The notes under the pieces: generated by a model
The model's database searches: none
What the model was told of the DNA's origin: nothing
Seen by the model: the letters and a program-made list of their open reading frames with translations, nothing else
Part shown: positions 22,866-31,799 of the stretch, piece by piece
Layout: every line of letters starts with the position of its first letter
Numbering within the stretch: the stretch's first letter is position 1
Assembly (NCBI GenBank): GCA_964574335.1
Contig: CAZNNH010000008.1
Coordinates: forward strand, 17,707 to 81,706
Source: CAZNNH01 sp964574335
Lineage (GTDB): Bacteria; Acidobacteriota; Vicinamibacteria; Fen-336
Direction of reading: 5' to 3'
Length of the DNA: 64,000 nucleotides
Position numbers and translations under genes: made by a program

Positions 22866-23954
22866 GTGGAGACCACCGCGACGGTCCGGGAGAGGCCGAT
22901 GGACGAGCCGGGACGAGAGACGCCCACCGAAAAGGACCCGGAGGCCCACACCCGGCTCCTGCTGCCCGCCGCAGCCGCCATGGTCCTGGCTCTGGTCCTG
23001 CTCACCCCCGCCCGCTACCTGAACCTCCCCCGCTACCTGCAGACCCGGGCTGCCGTCAAGGACGCCAACAAGGCTTACTCCGACGAGGACTTCCAGACCG
23101 CCGCTTCGCTCTACGAGAAGGTGACCGAGCTCGAACCCGGCAACGCCGCGGCCAGCTTCTACCTGGCCAGCTCGCACCAGGCACTGTACCGTCCGGCGCA
23201 ACGGGGCGAGGCCGAGAACGACCATCACCTGGCACTCGCGGTCGACGGCTACCGGAGGGTCCTCGATCTGGCGACCGGCCCCGGTGAGCGGGACGCGACG
23301 CTGCGCCGGAACGCCCTGGCGGCACTGTCGGCGATCTATGCCGACGAGCCCTACCGCGACTACGACACCGCCATCCGGTACGCGAACCAGCTCGTCCGGC
23401 AGGCTCCAGACGACGTCAAGAACCTCTTCGCCACCGCCAACCTGTACGAGAGGTTCGGGCGGACCGACCTGGCCGAGAAGGCCTACCTGCGGGCGTGGGA
23501 ACTCCACCCGCAGGACGCCCGGGCTTGCGGGGCGCTGGCGGCGTTCTACAACAAGGCGCTGTGGGACGCTGCCTCACGCTTCGATGATGCCGTCCGCGTG
23601 CTCGAGCGGTGCGCCGCGCTCGATCCCGGCGATGCGACCGGCTTCTACAAGGTGGCGACCTTCTACTGGGACAAGGCATTCCGAGACCCCACGCTGACCG
23701 ACGAGCAGAAGAGCGCCTATGCCGACAAGGGGCTCGCGGCCGTCGACAAGGCCCTCGATCTGAAGCACGACTACATCGACGCCATCGTCTACAAGGGCCT
23801 CTTGCTCCGGGTCAAGGCCCAGACCACGCGTGACCGGCGCCTGGCGTTCCAGCTCCTCGAGCAGGCCCAGGTGCTCCAGAAGCTATCGCTGGACCTGCAT
23901 CGCGAGCAGGCGGAGCACACTCAGCCGCAGGCTCCCGGCGAGGCGACACCGTAG
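22866..23954 (+). CDS. Membrane-anchored TPR protein
   Basis: This 362-residue protein has a short cytosolic N-terminus, one membrane helix (~36-55, LLLPAAAAMVLALVLL) and a long TPR domain (~60-345) with repeats such as DFQTAASLYEKVTELEPGNAAASFYLA and TDLAEKAYLRAWELHP. It probably scaffolds a complex on the periplasmic side. The GTG start at 22866 has GGAGAGGG just before it; an in-frame ATG at 22899 is an alternative. The C-terminus is Gln/Pro-rich. No enzyme neighbour indicates its partner. Confidence 0.8.
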   Translation: METTATVRERPMDEPGRETPTEKDPEAHTRLLLPAAAAMVLALVLLTPARYLNLPRYLQTRAAVKDANKAYSDEDFQTAASLYEKVTELEPGNAAASFYLASSHQALYRPAQRGEAENDHHLALAVDGYRRVLDLATGPGERDATLRRNALAALSAIYADEPYRDYDTAIRYANQLVRQAPDDVKNLFATANLYERFGRTDLAEKAYLRAWELHPQDARACGALAAFYNKALWDAASRFDDAVRVLERCAALDPGDATGFYKVATFYWDKAFRDPTLTDEQKSAYADKGLAAVDKALDLKHDYIDAIVYKGLLLRVKAQTTRDRRLAFQLLEQAQVLQKLSLDLHREQAEHTQPQAPGEATP

Positions 23955-23966
23955 CGGGCCCCTCCC

Positions 23967-23990
23967 GGGGGACACCATCCGGGTTCAGGG
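23967..23990. repeat. Half copy of the hairpin repeat
   Basis: GGGGGACACCATCCGGGTTC matches the left arm of copy B, which starts five bases after this half copy ends, but it has no right arm. It lies 12 nt after the TPR gene. Confidence 0.5.
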
Positions 23991-23994
23991 CTTC

Positions 23995-24049
23995 GGGGGA
24001 CACGATCCGGGTTTCGCTGCACGACGGGCGAAACCCGCTCATGTCCCCC
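23995..24049. repeat. Dispersed hairpin repeat, copy B
   Basis: The left arm (23995-24017) begins GGGGGACACGATCCGGGTTT, the loop is TGCACGACGG, and the right arm (24028-24049) is GCGAAACCCGCTC followed by ATGTCCCCC. Nearly identical to copy C 1.9 kb away, including the loop. CATAAT at 24057-24062, just after it, may be a -10 box for the next gene. Confidence 0.75.
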
Positions 24050-24128
24050 AAAGGCGCATAATCACCGGAGGTGGCGTGGGCCTGGCCGGAAACGCGCCTG
24101 CCAGGCCCACGCCGCTTGGGGGTGATCC

Positions 24129-25937
24129 ATGGGCGCCTTCCACCCACTCAAGCTTGCCTGCGGTTCGCTGGTCCTCGCACTCCTTGCGCCGACCCTGGCG
24201 GTCGGCTTCGTCGCCACCGAGGACGACGACATCCAGGCCGTGCTGGCCCGCCTTCGTGGCCTGGACTTCGACACCTTCGTCGACGAGTCCTACGAGCAGA
24301 TCCTCCTTCGCACCCCCGAGACGGTCACCTCGCTGGGTCTGTCAGCGGCGCTCGGCACGAGAAACGACCGGCTCGACAACGTCTGCTACCCGTTCGTCGA
24401 GAACACCTACGCGCTCGAGGCCGGCGTCCTCGAGATCCTTGAGACCTACGACCGGGTGGCGCTCGCCCCCGGCCAGCAGACCAGCCTCGACTCCTACGCC
24501 TGGCTGCTCTCGGCCTGGGGGGACGAGCACGAGTTCATGTATCACCTCTACCCGGTCACTCACGCGTTCAGCCGCCAGAACGACCTCGTTCGGTTTCTCA
24601 CCGACGAGCATCCCATGGCGTCTCTCCAGGACGCCGAGGACTACGTCAGCCGTCTCGAGCAGGTGGACGACCAGTTCGGCTGCCTGGTCCAGCGCCTGCA
24701 GGAGAGTCAGGACCGGGGGATCATGGCCCCGGCGCAGATGCTGGGCGCCGCGGCCTACCAGATCCGCGACATCGTGCCGGGCACCGCCAGGAGCCTCCCC
24801 TTCTTCACCGTCTTCGCCACCAAGCTGGGCCAGATCGGCGAGCTGAGCCAGGTGCAGCGGGAGCATCTCCTGAGCCTGGCCGAGCAGGCCATCGACGGCT
24901 CCGTGATCCCCGCGTACCAGAGGCTGGTGGAGAAGCTGGACCAGCAGGTCCCTCTGGCCCCACCCATGAACGGCGTCTGGCAGCTTCCGGACGGCGACCG
25001 CTTCTACAGATCCAGGCTGCGCTTCCACACCACCACGGACCTCTCCCCGGAGGCGGTCCACCAGCTCGGGCTCCGGGAGGTGGCGCGCATCCGCGCCGAG
25101 ATCCGGCTGGCCTTCGATGCCTTGGGCTACCCTCCCGACCAGGGCTTCGCCGATCTCTTCCAGCGTCTGGCGCAGGACTCGGGCATCGTCCCGGCGGACC
25201 AGATCGTCGCCCACGCCGAAGCCATCATCAGGCAGGCCCAGGCGGATTGTGACCAGGCCTTCGACATCGCTCCCCGGAGCCCGGTGACCGTCATCGGTGG
25301 AACGGGCACCTTCTACGTCGCCGGGTCGTTGGACGGCTCCCGACCTGGCGCCTACTACGTCGCCGACCGTACCGATGGCTACCGGTACTCGATGCGCACC
25401 ATCGCCTACCACGAGGCGGTGCCCGGCCACCACTTCCAAATCTCCATCGGCAACGAGCAGGACGTCCCGCTCTTCACCAAGGCCGGCAACATCTTCACGG
25501 GCTTCGTCGAGGGTTGGGCCGTGTACGCCGAGTACCTGGCCAAGGACCTGGGTTGGTACCGGGACGACGTCCACAGCGACCTGGGCCGCCTGCAATGGGA
25601 GCTGCTGAGGGCCGCGCGGATGGTGGTCGACACCGGCCTGCACGCCAGGCACTGGAGCCGCGGGCAGGCCATCGACTACTACGTGGAGACGGTGGGCGCC
25701 GACGCCGGTCTGGCGACCAGCCAGATCGACCTCTACCTGTCCGATCCCGGCTACTTCAGCGCCTACAAGACGGGGATGATCAAGATCCTCGAGCTTCGGC
25801 AACTCGCCGAGGATCGGCTCGGCGACCGTTTCGACGTCAAGGACTTCCACCGCGTCGTCCTGCTGCACAACCGCATGCCGCTCTCGCTGCTCGAGCGAGC
25901 GGTCCACGACTACATCGACACGGGGCTCGTGCCGTAG
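24129..25937 (+). CDS. DUF885 metallopeptidase-like lipoprotein/exported protein
   Basis: This 602-residue protein has a hydrophobic signal segment (ACGSLVLALLAPTLAVGF; a Cys at residue 11 lies too early for a typical lipobox). It matches DUF885, a family related to zinc carboxypeptidases. The metal motif HEAVPGH (H428, E429, H434) is followed by EGWAVYAE (E461), the expected third ligand region. YRYSMRTIAYHEAVPGHH and a C-terminal GADAGLATSQIDLYLSDPG block are characteristic. It is probably a periplasmic peptidase of unknown specificity. Ribosome site CCGGAGG is some distance upstream; GGGGG lies close to the ATG. Confidence 0.87.
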   Translation: MGAFHPLKLACGSLVLALLAPTLAVGFVATEDDDIQAVLARLRGLDFDTFVDESYEQILLRTPETVTSLGLSAALGTRNDRLDNVCYPFVENTYALEAGVLEILETYDRVALAPGQQTSLDSYAWLLSAWGDEHEFMYHLYPVTHAFSRQNDLVRFLTDEHPMASLQDAEDYVSRLEQVDDQFGCLVQRLQESQDRGIMAPAQMLGAAAYQIRDIVPGTARSLPFFTVFATKLGQIGELSQVQREHLLSLAEQAIDGSVIPAYQRLVEKLDQQVPLAPPMNGVWQLPDGDRFYRSRLRFHTTTDLSPEAVHQLGLREVARIRAEIRLAFDALGYPPDQGFADLFQRLAQDSGIVPADQIVAHAEAIIRQAQADCDQAFDIAPRSPVTVIGGTGTFYVAGSLDGSRPGAYYVADRTDGYRYSMRTIAYHEAVPGHHFQISIGNEQDVPLFTKAGNIFTGFVEGWAVYAEYLAKDLGWYRDDVHSDLGRLQWELLRAARMVVDTGLHARHWSRGQAIDYYVETVGADAGLATSQIDLYLSDPGYFSAYKTGMIKILELRQLAEDRLGDRFDVKDFHRVVLLHNRMPLSLLERAVHDYIDTGLVP

Positions 25938-25955
25938 GGGCACCGCCGGCGTTTC

Positions 25956-26008
25956 GGGGACACGATCCGGGTTTCGCTGCACGACGGGCGAAACCCGGTC
26001 ATGTCCCC
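25956..26008. repeat. Dispersed hairpin repeat, copy C
   Basis: Left arm 25956-25977 (GGGGACACGATCCGGGTTTC then GC), loop TGCACGACGG (25978-25987), right arm 25988-26008 (GCGAAACCCGGTC then ATGTCCCC). The stem pairs along its whole length with one bulged position. It lies between convergent genes and could act as a bidirectional terminator. Confidence 0.75.
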
Positions 26009-26014
26009 GGGCGT

Positions 26015-27279
26015 CTAGCCGGCGCTCAGCTTGCGCTGCGCCTCGGGGAACGCCAGCGCGCGCTCGAGGTTGTTCACCTTCGAGGCCACCACCTCCTGGT
26101 AGGTCTGGCGCGCCTCGGCCTGCCGGCCCGCCTTCTCATAGGCACGAGCCAGCAGCAGATGCTGGAACGGGTCGTTGGGGTTGGCCTGCTTCAGGTGCTC
26201 GATGGCGGCCGCGGTGTCCCCCGCCTCGAGCTTGCAGTACCCGGCAAGGTAGTGGAAGGAGGGCTCGTACTGCTTGGCATCCTCGCCGCCCTCGTCGATC
26301 ATCCGGCGGACCGCCACCACGTTCTCCCAGGCCTCTTCGTGCCGGCCCATGCGGGCCAGCGTCCGGCTCTTCCCGTGCAGCGCCGGCCGTACCAGACCTT
26401 CTTCTGACTCTCGTCCAGGTCGCTGCCCGGGACGCTGTCGTAGCCGCGCTGGTACGCCTTCATCGCCTCCTCGAGCCGGCCGTTCTCGAGGTTGATGCGG
26501 GCGATCGAGTTCCAGATGAAGACCTCGGGCAGGCCGAACGGCCGGCCCGCCTTCTCGTACTCGCTCTCGAAACGGCGGAGCGACTCGATCGCCGCGTCGG
26601 GGTTGTCCTCGTAGAGGTAGGTGAAGGCCACCTGGTAGCGGATGTTTCCGGGGGCGACGTCGGCGGGCACCAGGCGCAGCGCCTCCTCGAGGGCCGCCCG
26701 GGCGTTTGCGTACTCGCCGTCCAGGATCAGCAGTCCCGCCAGCAGGGTGTGGACCCGGGGAGTGGAGGCGTCGAGAGCCAGCGCCCGCTGGTACGACTTC
26801 CGGGCATCGGCGGTGCGACCGGCCAGTTGCTGGTACTGGCCGATGACCATGGGCAGCATCCTCTCGCCGGGGTACTCCTCGGCCAGCTTGGACAACGGCT
26901 CGATGGCCGCGATGTTGGGGGCGGTCGAGGGGTCACGGAAGGTGGTGGCCTGGATCTCGATGTAGCGCCGGTGGCTGTCCGGCGCCTTCCGGGCCAGCTC
27001 GACGGCCTTGTCCAGGGCCGCCGTGTCGGGCGGGAACTGGGTGGCGGCCACGTAGAAGTAGGCCAGGGCGAAGTCGGGATCGACCGCGACCGCTGCCTTG
27101 GCCAGCTCGTTGCTGGCCGGCCCGAACTGCAGGTTCTCGATCCGCTGCTGCAGCTCGCGGACCTTGGCGGCCGCCTCCTTGGAGTCGGTCCCGGCCGGGA
27201 AGCTCCTCAGCTCGCCCGCCTGCGCCGACACCGCAGCGGTGACGGCCAGGCACACCAACATCATCGAGGGACGTCTCAT
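26015..27279 (-). pseudogene. Exported TPR protein gene with a frameshift
   Basis: The 5' part (27279 to about 26385) encodes a signal peptide (MMLVCLAVTAAVSAQAGE) and about eight TPR-like repeats. After KKVWYGR the frame becomes arginine/tryptophan-rich nonsense to a stop at 26299. A second frame picks up TPR sequence from about 26380 (ALHGKSRTLARMGRHEEAW) to the stop at 26015. Restoring one base near 26378-26390 would give a single protein of about 420 residues. Either the gene is recently broken or one base is missing in the assembly. The ATG at 27279 has GGAGGAGGG eight bases upstream. It follows the ABC permease genes and may belong to that operon. Confidence 0.75.
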
Positions 27280-27390
27280 CTCTGGAACCCTCCTCCCGCG
27301 TCTCCGCCCGCGCCGTCGCAGACGGGCCCCCGTGTCTTGGTGCTCTTCGGGGAGCTACGGCAGGAGATCCCGCTCTGTTCCGTCCCTCGG

Positions 27391-28584
27391 CTACTCCTCG
27401 CGGAGCGCCTCGATCGGGTCGAGCGAGGCGGCGCGGCGGGCCGGCAGGTAGCCGCTGGTGATCCCCACCAGCAGGCTCATGGCGAGGGCGGCCACGATCG
27501 CCGTCGGAGGCGTCGAGAGCGGGAGTCCCGGCACCGCCAGCTTGGTGAGGGCAGAGAGGCCGAGCCCGGCCAGCACACCGGCCGCACCCCCCAGAACGGC
27601 CACCACCGTCGACTCCATCAGGAACAGACGACTCACCCCGCCCGGCGTCACCCCGAGCGCCCGCAGCAGGCCGATCTCGTGGGTCCGCTCGTGGACCGAG
27701 ATCCACATGATGGTCAGGATCCCGATCGCGCCCACCAGCAGCGAGATCGCCGCGATGCCGCTCACCGCCACCGTCACCACGTTGAGGATCCGGCCGAAGC
27801 TGGCCAGGATCTCGGCCTGGCTGGTGATGGTGAAGTCCTCGTGGTGGCGGTGGCGCTCCGTGAGCAGACGCCGCATCTCCTCGACCACCCTCGGGATCGC
27901 CTCCGGCCGGCTCGCCACCACGTCGATCTCGTTCAGCTCGTCCACCTTGAACAGCGCCATCGCGCTCGCCACCGGGACGTAGGCGGCGTCGTCCAGGTCC
28001 AGGCCCAGGAGCTGGCCCTTGCCCTGCAACACGCCGATCACCAGGAAGCTGCGGCCGCCGATCCGCACCCGCTCCCCCACCGCCGAGCCTCCCTCGAACA
28101 GCTCGCCGGCCAGCTTCGGGCCCAGCACCGCGTGCGCCCCCTGGCGCCTCGGGTCGATGGGAGGCAGGAACGACCCTCGGGCGATCTCGAAGGACCACAC
28201 CGCCGGCACCTCGTGGTTGGTGCCGTAGACGTACACCGAGCGGCCCCGGTCTTTCGCCTCGACCCGCGCCTGCCCCATCACCAGCGGCGTCAGCGACCTC
28301 ACACCGGGGACCTGGCGTAGCGCCTCGGCATCGTCGACGTCGAGCTTGTGGGTGGTGCCGCCCAGCACCCCCGGGATCCCCAGCGTCTCCACCTTCCCCG
28401 GGTTGATGGCGATCAGGCTGGCCCCGAACTGGGTGAACTGGGAGACGATGTGGTCCCGAGTCCCCTCCCCGAGCGAGGTCAGCAGGATCACCGCGGTCAC
28501 CCCAATGGCCACGCCCAACGCCGAGAGGCCGGTGCGCAGCCGGTGGCCGGTCACTGCTCCGATCACGAAGCCCACCGCGCCCAT
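27391..28584 (-). CDS. MacB-type ABC transporter permease (second)
   Basis: A 397-residue permease with the MacB/FtsX layout: one N-terminal membrane helix (TGLSALGVAIGVTAVILLTSLGEG), a periplasmic MacB_PCD domain (~45-260), then three C-terminal helices (FtsX domain) with the usual ISVHERTHEIGLLRALGVTPGG coupling segment and the end LDPIEALREE. It has no ATPase domain. The ATG lies one base after the stop of the first permease and after GGGGGAGG. The two permeases probably form a heterodimer with the ATPase encoded upstream. The export substrate is unknown. Confidence 0.9.
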   Translation of the reverse strand: MGAVGFVIGAVTGHRLRTGLSALGVAIGVTAVILLTSLGEGTRDHIVSQFTQFGASLIAINPGKVETLGIPGVLGGTTHKLDVDDAEALRQVPGVRSLTPLVMGQARVEAKDRGRSVYVYGTNHEVPAVWSFEIARGSFLPPIDPRRQGAHAVLGPKLAGELFEGGSAVGERVRIGGRSFLVIGVLQGKGQLLGLDLDDAAYVPVASAMALFKVDELNEIDVVASRPEAIPRVVEEMRRLLTERHRHHEDFTITSQAEILASFGRILNVVTVAVSGIAAISLLVGAIGILTIMWISVHERTHEIGLLRALGVTPGGVSRLFLMESTVVAVLGGAAGVLAGLGLSALTKLAVPGLPLSTPPTAIVAALAMSLLVGITSGYLPARRAASLDPIEALREE

Positions 28585-28585
28585 C

Positions 28586-29797
28586 TCACCTCCCCCGTAG
28601 CGCCGCCACCGGGTCCAGCCGGGTGGCGCGGTGCGCCGGCCAGGCCCCGAAGCCCACACCGAGAACGACCGACAGCAGAAGCGCGCTGGCCACCGCCCAG
28701 CCGGGAGGTGCGGCCGGGAAGGAGGGGTAGCGCGCCACGAAGGCCCCGACCAGCGCATAGCCCGCGCCGAGCCCCAGGAAGCCACCACACCCGGCCAGCA
28801 GCGCTGCCTCGGTGACGAACACGGCCAGCACCTGCCCGCTGCCAACACCGAGCGCCTTGAGCAGACCGATCTCGGCCCGTCGCTCCACCACCGAGACCAG
28901 CATCACGTTCATGATCCCGACCCCGGCCACCAGCAGCGACACCGACGCGATCCCGCCGAGGGCCAGCGTCATCGCCCGCAGGATCGAGCTGAAGGAGCCC
29001 AGCATGGCGTCCTGGGAGATCACGGTGACGTCGTCGCCACGGTGGCGCTCGGCGAAGAGCGAGAGAAGCTCCTTGCGGGCGGTCTCCATCTCGGCCCGCG
29101 TCCGCACCTCGGTCAGGATCCGGAAGAGCGAGCGTCGGTTGAACATGGACAGTCCGGTCTGGACCGGCACCATCACCAGGTCGTCCATGTCGAAGCCCAG
29201 CGATCGTCCCCTCGGCGCCAGCACCCCGACCACCCGGAAGCGCCAGCCGCCGATCCGCACCACCTCGCCGAGCGGGCTCGCCGAGCCGAACAGCGCCTCG
29301 GCCACCTTGCCGCCCAGCACCACCTCGGCGCCACCCTGGTCGAGGTCGGCGGCGGCCAGGAAACGTCCGGCCACCAGCTCGAGCTGGCGCACGGCCTGGA
29401 GGTCGTGGCTGGTGCCCAGGACCGGCGCCGCGCGGCCCCGTCCGCCAAAGCGCACCGTTTCGGTTCCCATCGAAATCGGGGCGGCGCGGCGGATCCGCGG
29501 CAGCCGCGACTGGATCGCCCGGACGTCGTCCAGGGTCAGCTCGTGGGTGACGCCACCGAAGGGCATGCCGCCGCTGGTCTCGACCTTGCCGGGCAGCACG
29601 ATCAGCAGGTTGCTGCCGAGCGCCGAGAACTCCCGGACCACGTAGCGCCGGGCGCCCTCGCCGAGGGCGGTGAGCGTCACCACCGCGGCGATGCCGACGG
29701 ACATGCCGGTCACCGAGAGCAGCGTCCGCAGCCGATGCCCCAGTAGCGCCCGACTCGCGAAGCCCATCACGGCCAAGGCCGGCACCTTCGACCTCAC
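28586..29797 (-). CDS. MacB-type ABC transporter permease (first)
   Basis: A 403-residue permease with the same layout and clear similarity to the following gene (GHRLRTLLSVTGMSVGIAAVVTL; VVERRAEIGLLKALGVGSGQ; end LDPVAALRGR). The GTG at 29797 overlaps the ATPase stop (GTGA) and is used as the start; the ATG at 29767, ten codons on, is an alternative, and neither has a strong ribosome site. The periplasmic domain lies between the first helix and the three C-terminal helices. It likely arose by duplication with its neighbour and works as a heterodimer. Confidence 0.88.
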   Translation of the reverse strand: MRSKVPALAVMGFASRALLGHRLRTLLSVTGMSVGIAAVVTLTALGEGARRYVVREFSALGSNLLIVLPGKVETSGGMPFGGVTHELTLDDVRAIQSRLPRIRRAAPISMGTETVRFGGRGRAAPVLGTSHDLQAVRQLELVAGRFLAAADLDQGGAEVVLGGKVAEALFGSASPLGEVVRIGGWRFRVVGVLAPRGRSLGFDMDDLVMVPVQTGLSMFNRRSLFRILTEVRTRAEMETARKELLSLFAERHRGDDVTVISQDAMLGSFSSILRAMTLALGGIASVSLLVAGVGIMNVMLVSVVERRAEIGLLKALGVGSGQVLAVFVTEAALLAGCGGFLGLGAGYALVGAFVARYPSFPAAPPGWAVASALLLSVVLGVGFGAWPAHRATRLDPVAALRGR

Positions 29798-30513
29798 TCG
29801 GCAAGGGCGAACGACGGCTCGGGAGCCGGCGCGCCGGAAGACCGCCGCGTCTGCGGCAGCAGCTCCCCGTCCTCCATCCGGAGGATCCGGTCGGCCTGCC
29901 TGGCGACGCCTGCGTCGTGGGTCACCACCACCAGCGTCAGACCGTCGCGGTTCATGGCCCGCAGCAGGCCCATCACCTCCGCCGCCGAGGCGCGGTCGAG
30001 GTTGCCGGTCGGCTCGTCGGCCAGCAGGACCCGGGGGCCCATCACCACCGCGCGGGCGATCGCCACCCGTTGGCGCTCGCCGCCGGAGAGCTGGTCGGGC
30101 CGGTGCTCGAGACGGTGGGACAGCCCCACCGCCTCGAGCGCCTGTCGCGCCCGCTCCCGCCGCTCCGTGCGCCCCAGGCCTGCGAAGAGCATCGGCACCT
30201 CGACGTTGCCGATCGCGCTGAGCCGGGGGATCAGGTGGAAGAACTGGAAGACGAAGCCGATGTGGTGGGCGCGCAGGCGGCTCCGCTGCTCCTCGTCGAG
30301 GCCGCCCACCTCGTGGCCGTCGAAGCGGTACGACCCTCGGCTGGGCCGGTCCAGGCACCCCATGATGTGGAGCAGCGTGGACTTCCCCGACCCCGAGGGC
30401 CCGACGATGGCGACATGCTCGCCCTCGCGGATCTCGAAGCTCACCCCTCGCAGCGCCTCCACGGGGACGCCGCCCAGCCGGTAGGTTCGCCACAGCCCTC
30501 GGACGCGGATCAT
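29794..30513 (-). CDS. ABC transporter ATP-binding protein (MacB/LolD type)
   Basis: A 239-residue ATPase with all motifs: Walker A GPSGSGKST, Q-loop FVFQFFHLIPRLSA, signature LSGGERQRVAIARA, Walker B VLLADEPTGNLD, and H-loop VVVTHD. The GNLD and LIPRLSAIGNV segments are typical of the LolD/MacB/FtsE clade. It energises the two permeases encoded directly downstream. The start overlaps the stop of the membrane-fusion gene (ATGA), giving coupled translation. The C-terminal ~20 residues after the catalytic core are Pro/Ser-rich and non-conserved. Confidence 0.95.
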   Translation of the reverse strand: MIRVRGLWRTYRLGGVPVEALRGVSFEIREGEHVAIVGPSGSGKSTLLHIMGCLDRPSRGSYRFDGHEVGGLDEEQRSRLRAHHIGFVFQFFHLIPRLSAIGNVEVPMLFAGLGRTERRERARQALEAVGLSHRLEHRPDQLSGGERQRVAIARAVVMGPRVLLADEPTGNLDRASAAEVMGLLRAMNRDGLTLVVVTHDAGVARQADRILRMEDGELLPQTRRSSGAPAPEPSFALAE

Positions 30514-31754
30514 CCCTCGCCTCGGATCGCCACCCGGGCCTGGGGCTTGACCAGCGGGGAATCACGCGACGTCACCACCGGCTCGCCCTCGGTCAGCCCC
30601 TCGCGCACCTCGGTGAGACGCCAGTTGCTGAGCCCTCGGACAACCCGCCGCTCGGCGATCCGGCCGTCCTCGACCACCAGCACCCGGCCGTCCGGACCCA
30701 GCGCCGAGCTGGGGATGCTCAGCACCCCCTTTCGGCTGGAGAGGATCACCTCCACGTCGGCCGAGGTCCCGGGCAGCAGGGTGGCCGCCAGCTTCCGATC
30801 GAGCAGCTCTGCCTCCACCTCGATGGTGCGGTTCTGCTCCACCGCGTCCGTCACGTAGGGGGCCACCCGGACCAGCCTCCCATCGAAGAGCTCGCCATGC
30901 CTCGAGTCGACGGACAGCCGGACCGGCTGCCCCACCGCCACCCGCTCGCCGTCCATCTCGTCGATCGGGGCCGTCACGTACAGCGAGCTCGGGTCGAGGA
31001 GGTCGATGGCCGGGGCCAGGAGCGCGCCCGGCATCGATGGTGCGAGCCACTCGCCGACCTCGACGCCGACCTCCGCCACCACCCCATCGAAGGGGGCGCG
31101 GATCTCGGTGCGTGCCAGCTCGACCTGGGCCACCCTGAGGCGGGCGCGGGCCTGCTCCAGGGCAGCCTGGGCGGCGCGGCAGGCGGCTTGCGACCGGTCG
31201 CGCTCGCTGGTCCGGCTATCCAGGAGCTGGTCGCTGGCGATCCCCCGGTGCTGAAGCTGCTGCGCCCGCCCCCGCTCGACCTCGGCGAGCTGGGCGACGA
31301 GGCAGACCTCCTCCGAGTGCGCCAGCGCCGCCTGGACGTCCTGTCTCGCCAGCTCGAGCTGGGCCCGCTGCATCGCATCGTCCAGCTTCAAGAGCAGCGC
31401 CCCTCGGGCCACCCGCGCCCCCTCGCGGTGGGGGATCGCCACCACCCGTCCGCCCGCCTCCGGGGAGAGAGACGCCCGGCGTCGCGCCTGGACGGTGCCG
31501 GCCCGCGTGTTGCTGACCGTCTCTTCCACGCTGCCGCGGGTGACACGCACGACGTCCACGGTCACCGATGGCGGCGCCAGCATGGCGTACCTCACGGCGG
31601 TGACGGCGCCCATCAGCAGGCCGCCGACCAGCAGCACCCGGGCCACGCGATGGGTCACCGGGAAGCCGGTGGCGACGGCGGCCAGTTTTGCCCGAGAACC
31701 GGCGGCGTGGGCCGGACCCGCCTCAGGCGACACCTCTAGCGTTCCGAGCGACAT
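30510..31754 (-). CDS. Periplasmic membrane-fusion (MacA/HlyD-type) protein
   Basis: A 414-residue adaptor with one N-terminal membrane helix (VARVLLVGGLLMGAVTAV), a split lipoyl/barrel-sandwich domain (GGRVVAIPHREGARVARGALLLKLDD and IRAPFDGVVAEVGVEVGEW), a coiled-coil hairpin between them rich in Ala/Gln/Arg, and beta-barrel and membrane-proximal domains ending near RVAIRGEG. It links the inner-membrane ABC transporter to the outer membrane. The ATG at 31754 is preferred because GAGGAG sits seven bases upstream; an ATG five codons earlier overlaps that site. No outer-membrane channel gene is in the operon. Confidence 0.9.
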   Translation of the reverse strand: MSLGTLEVSPEAGPAHAAGSRAKLAAVATGFPVTHRVARVLLVGGLLMGAVTAVRYAMLAPPSVTVDVVRVTRGSVEETVSNTRAGTVQARRRASLSPEAGGRVVAIPHREGARVARGALLLKLDDAMQRAQLELARQDVQAALAHSEEVCLVAQLAEVERGRAQQLQHRGIASDQLLDSRTSERDRSQAACRAAQAALEQARARLRVAQVELARTEIRAPFDGVVAEVGVEVGEWLAPSMPGALLAPAIDLLDPSSLYVTAPIDEMDGERVAVGQPVRLSVDSRHGELFDGRLVRVAPYVTDAVEQNRTIEVEAELLDRKLAATLLPGTSADVEVILSSRKGVLSIPSSALGPDGRVLVVEDGRIAERRVVRGLSNWRLTEVREGLTEGEPVVTSRDSPLVKPQARVAIRGEG

Positions 31755-31799
31755 CTCGGCTCTCCTCATCGATGAAGGACGGATCGGTCCGCCCGGGGC

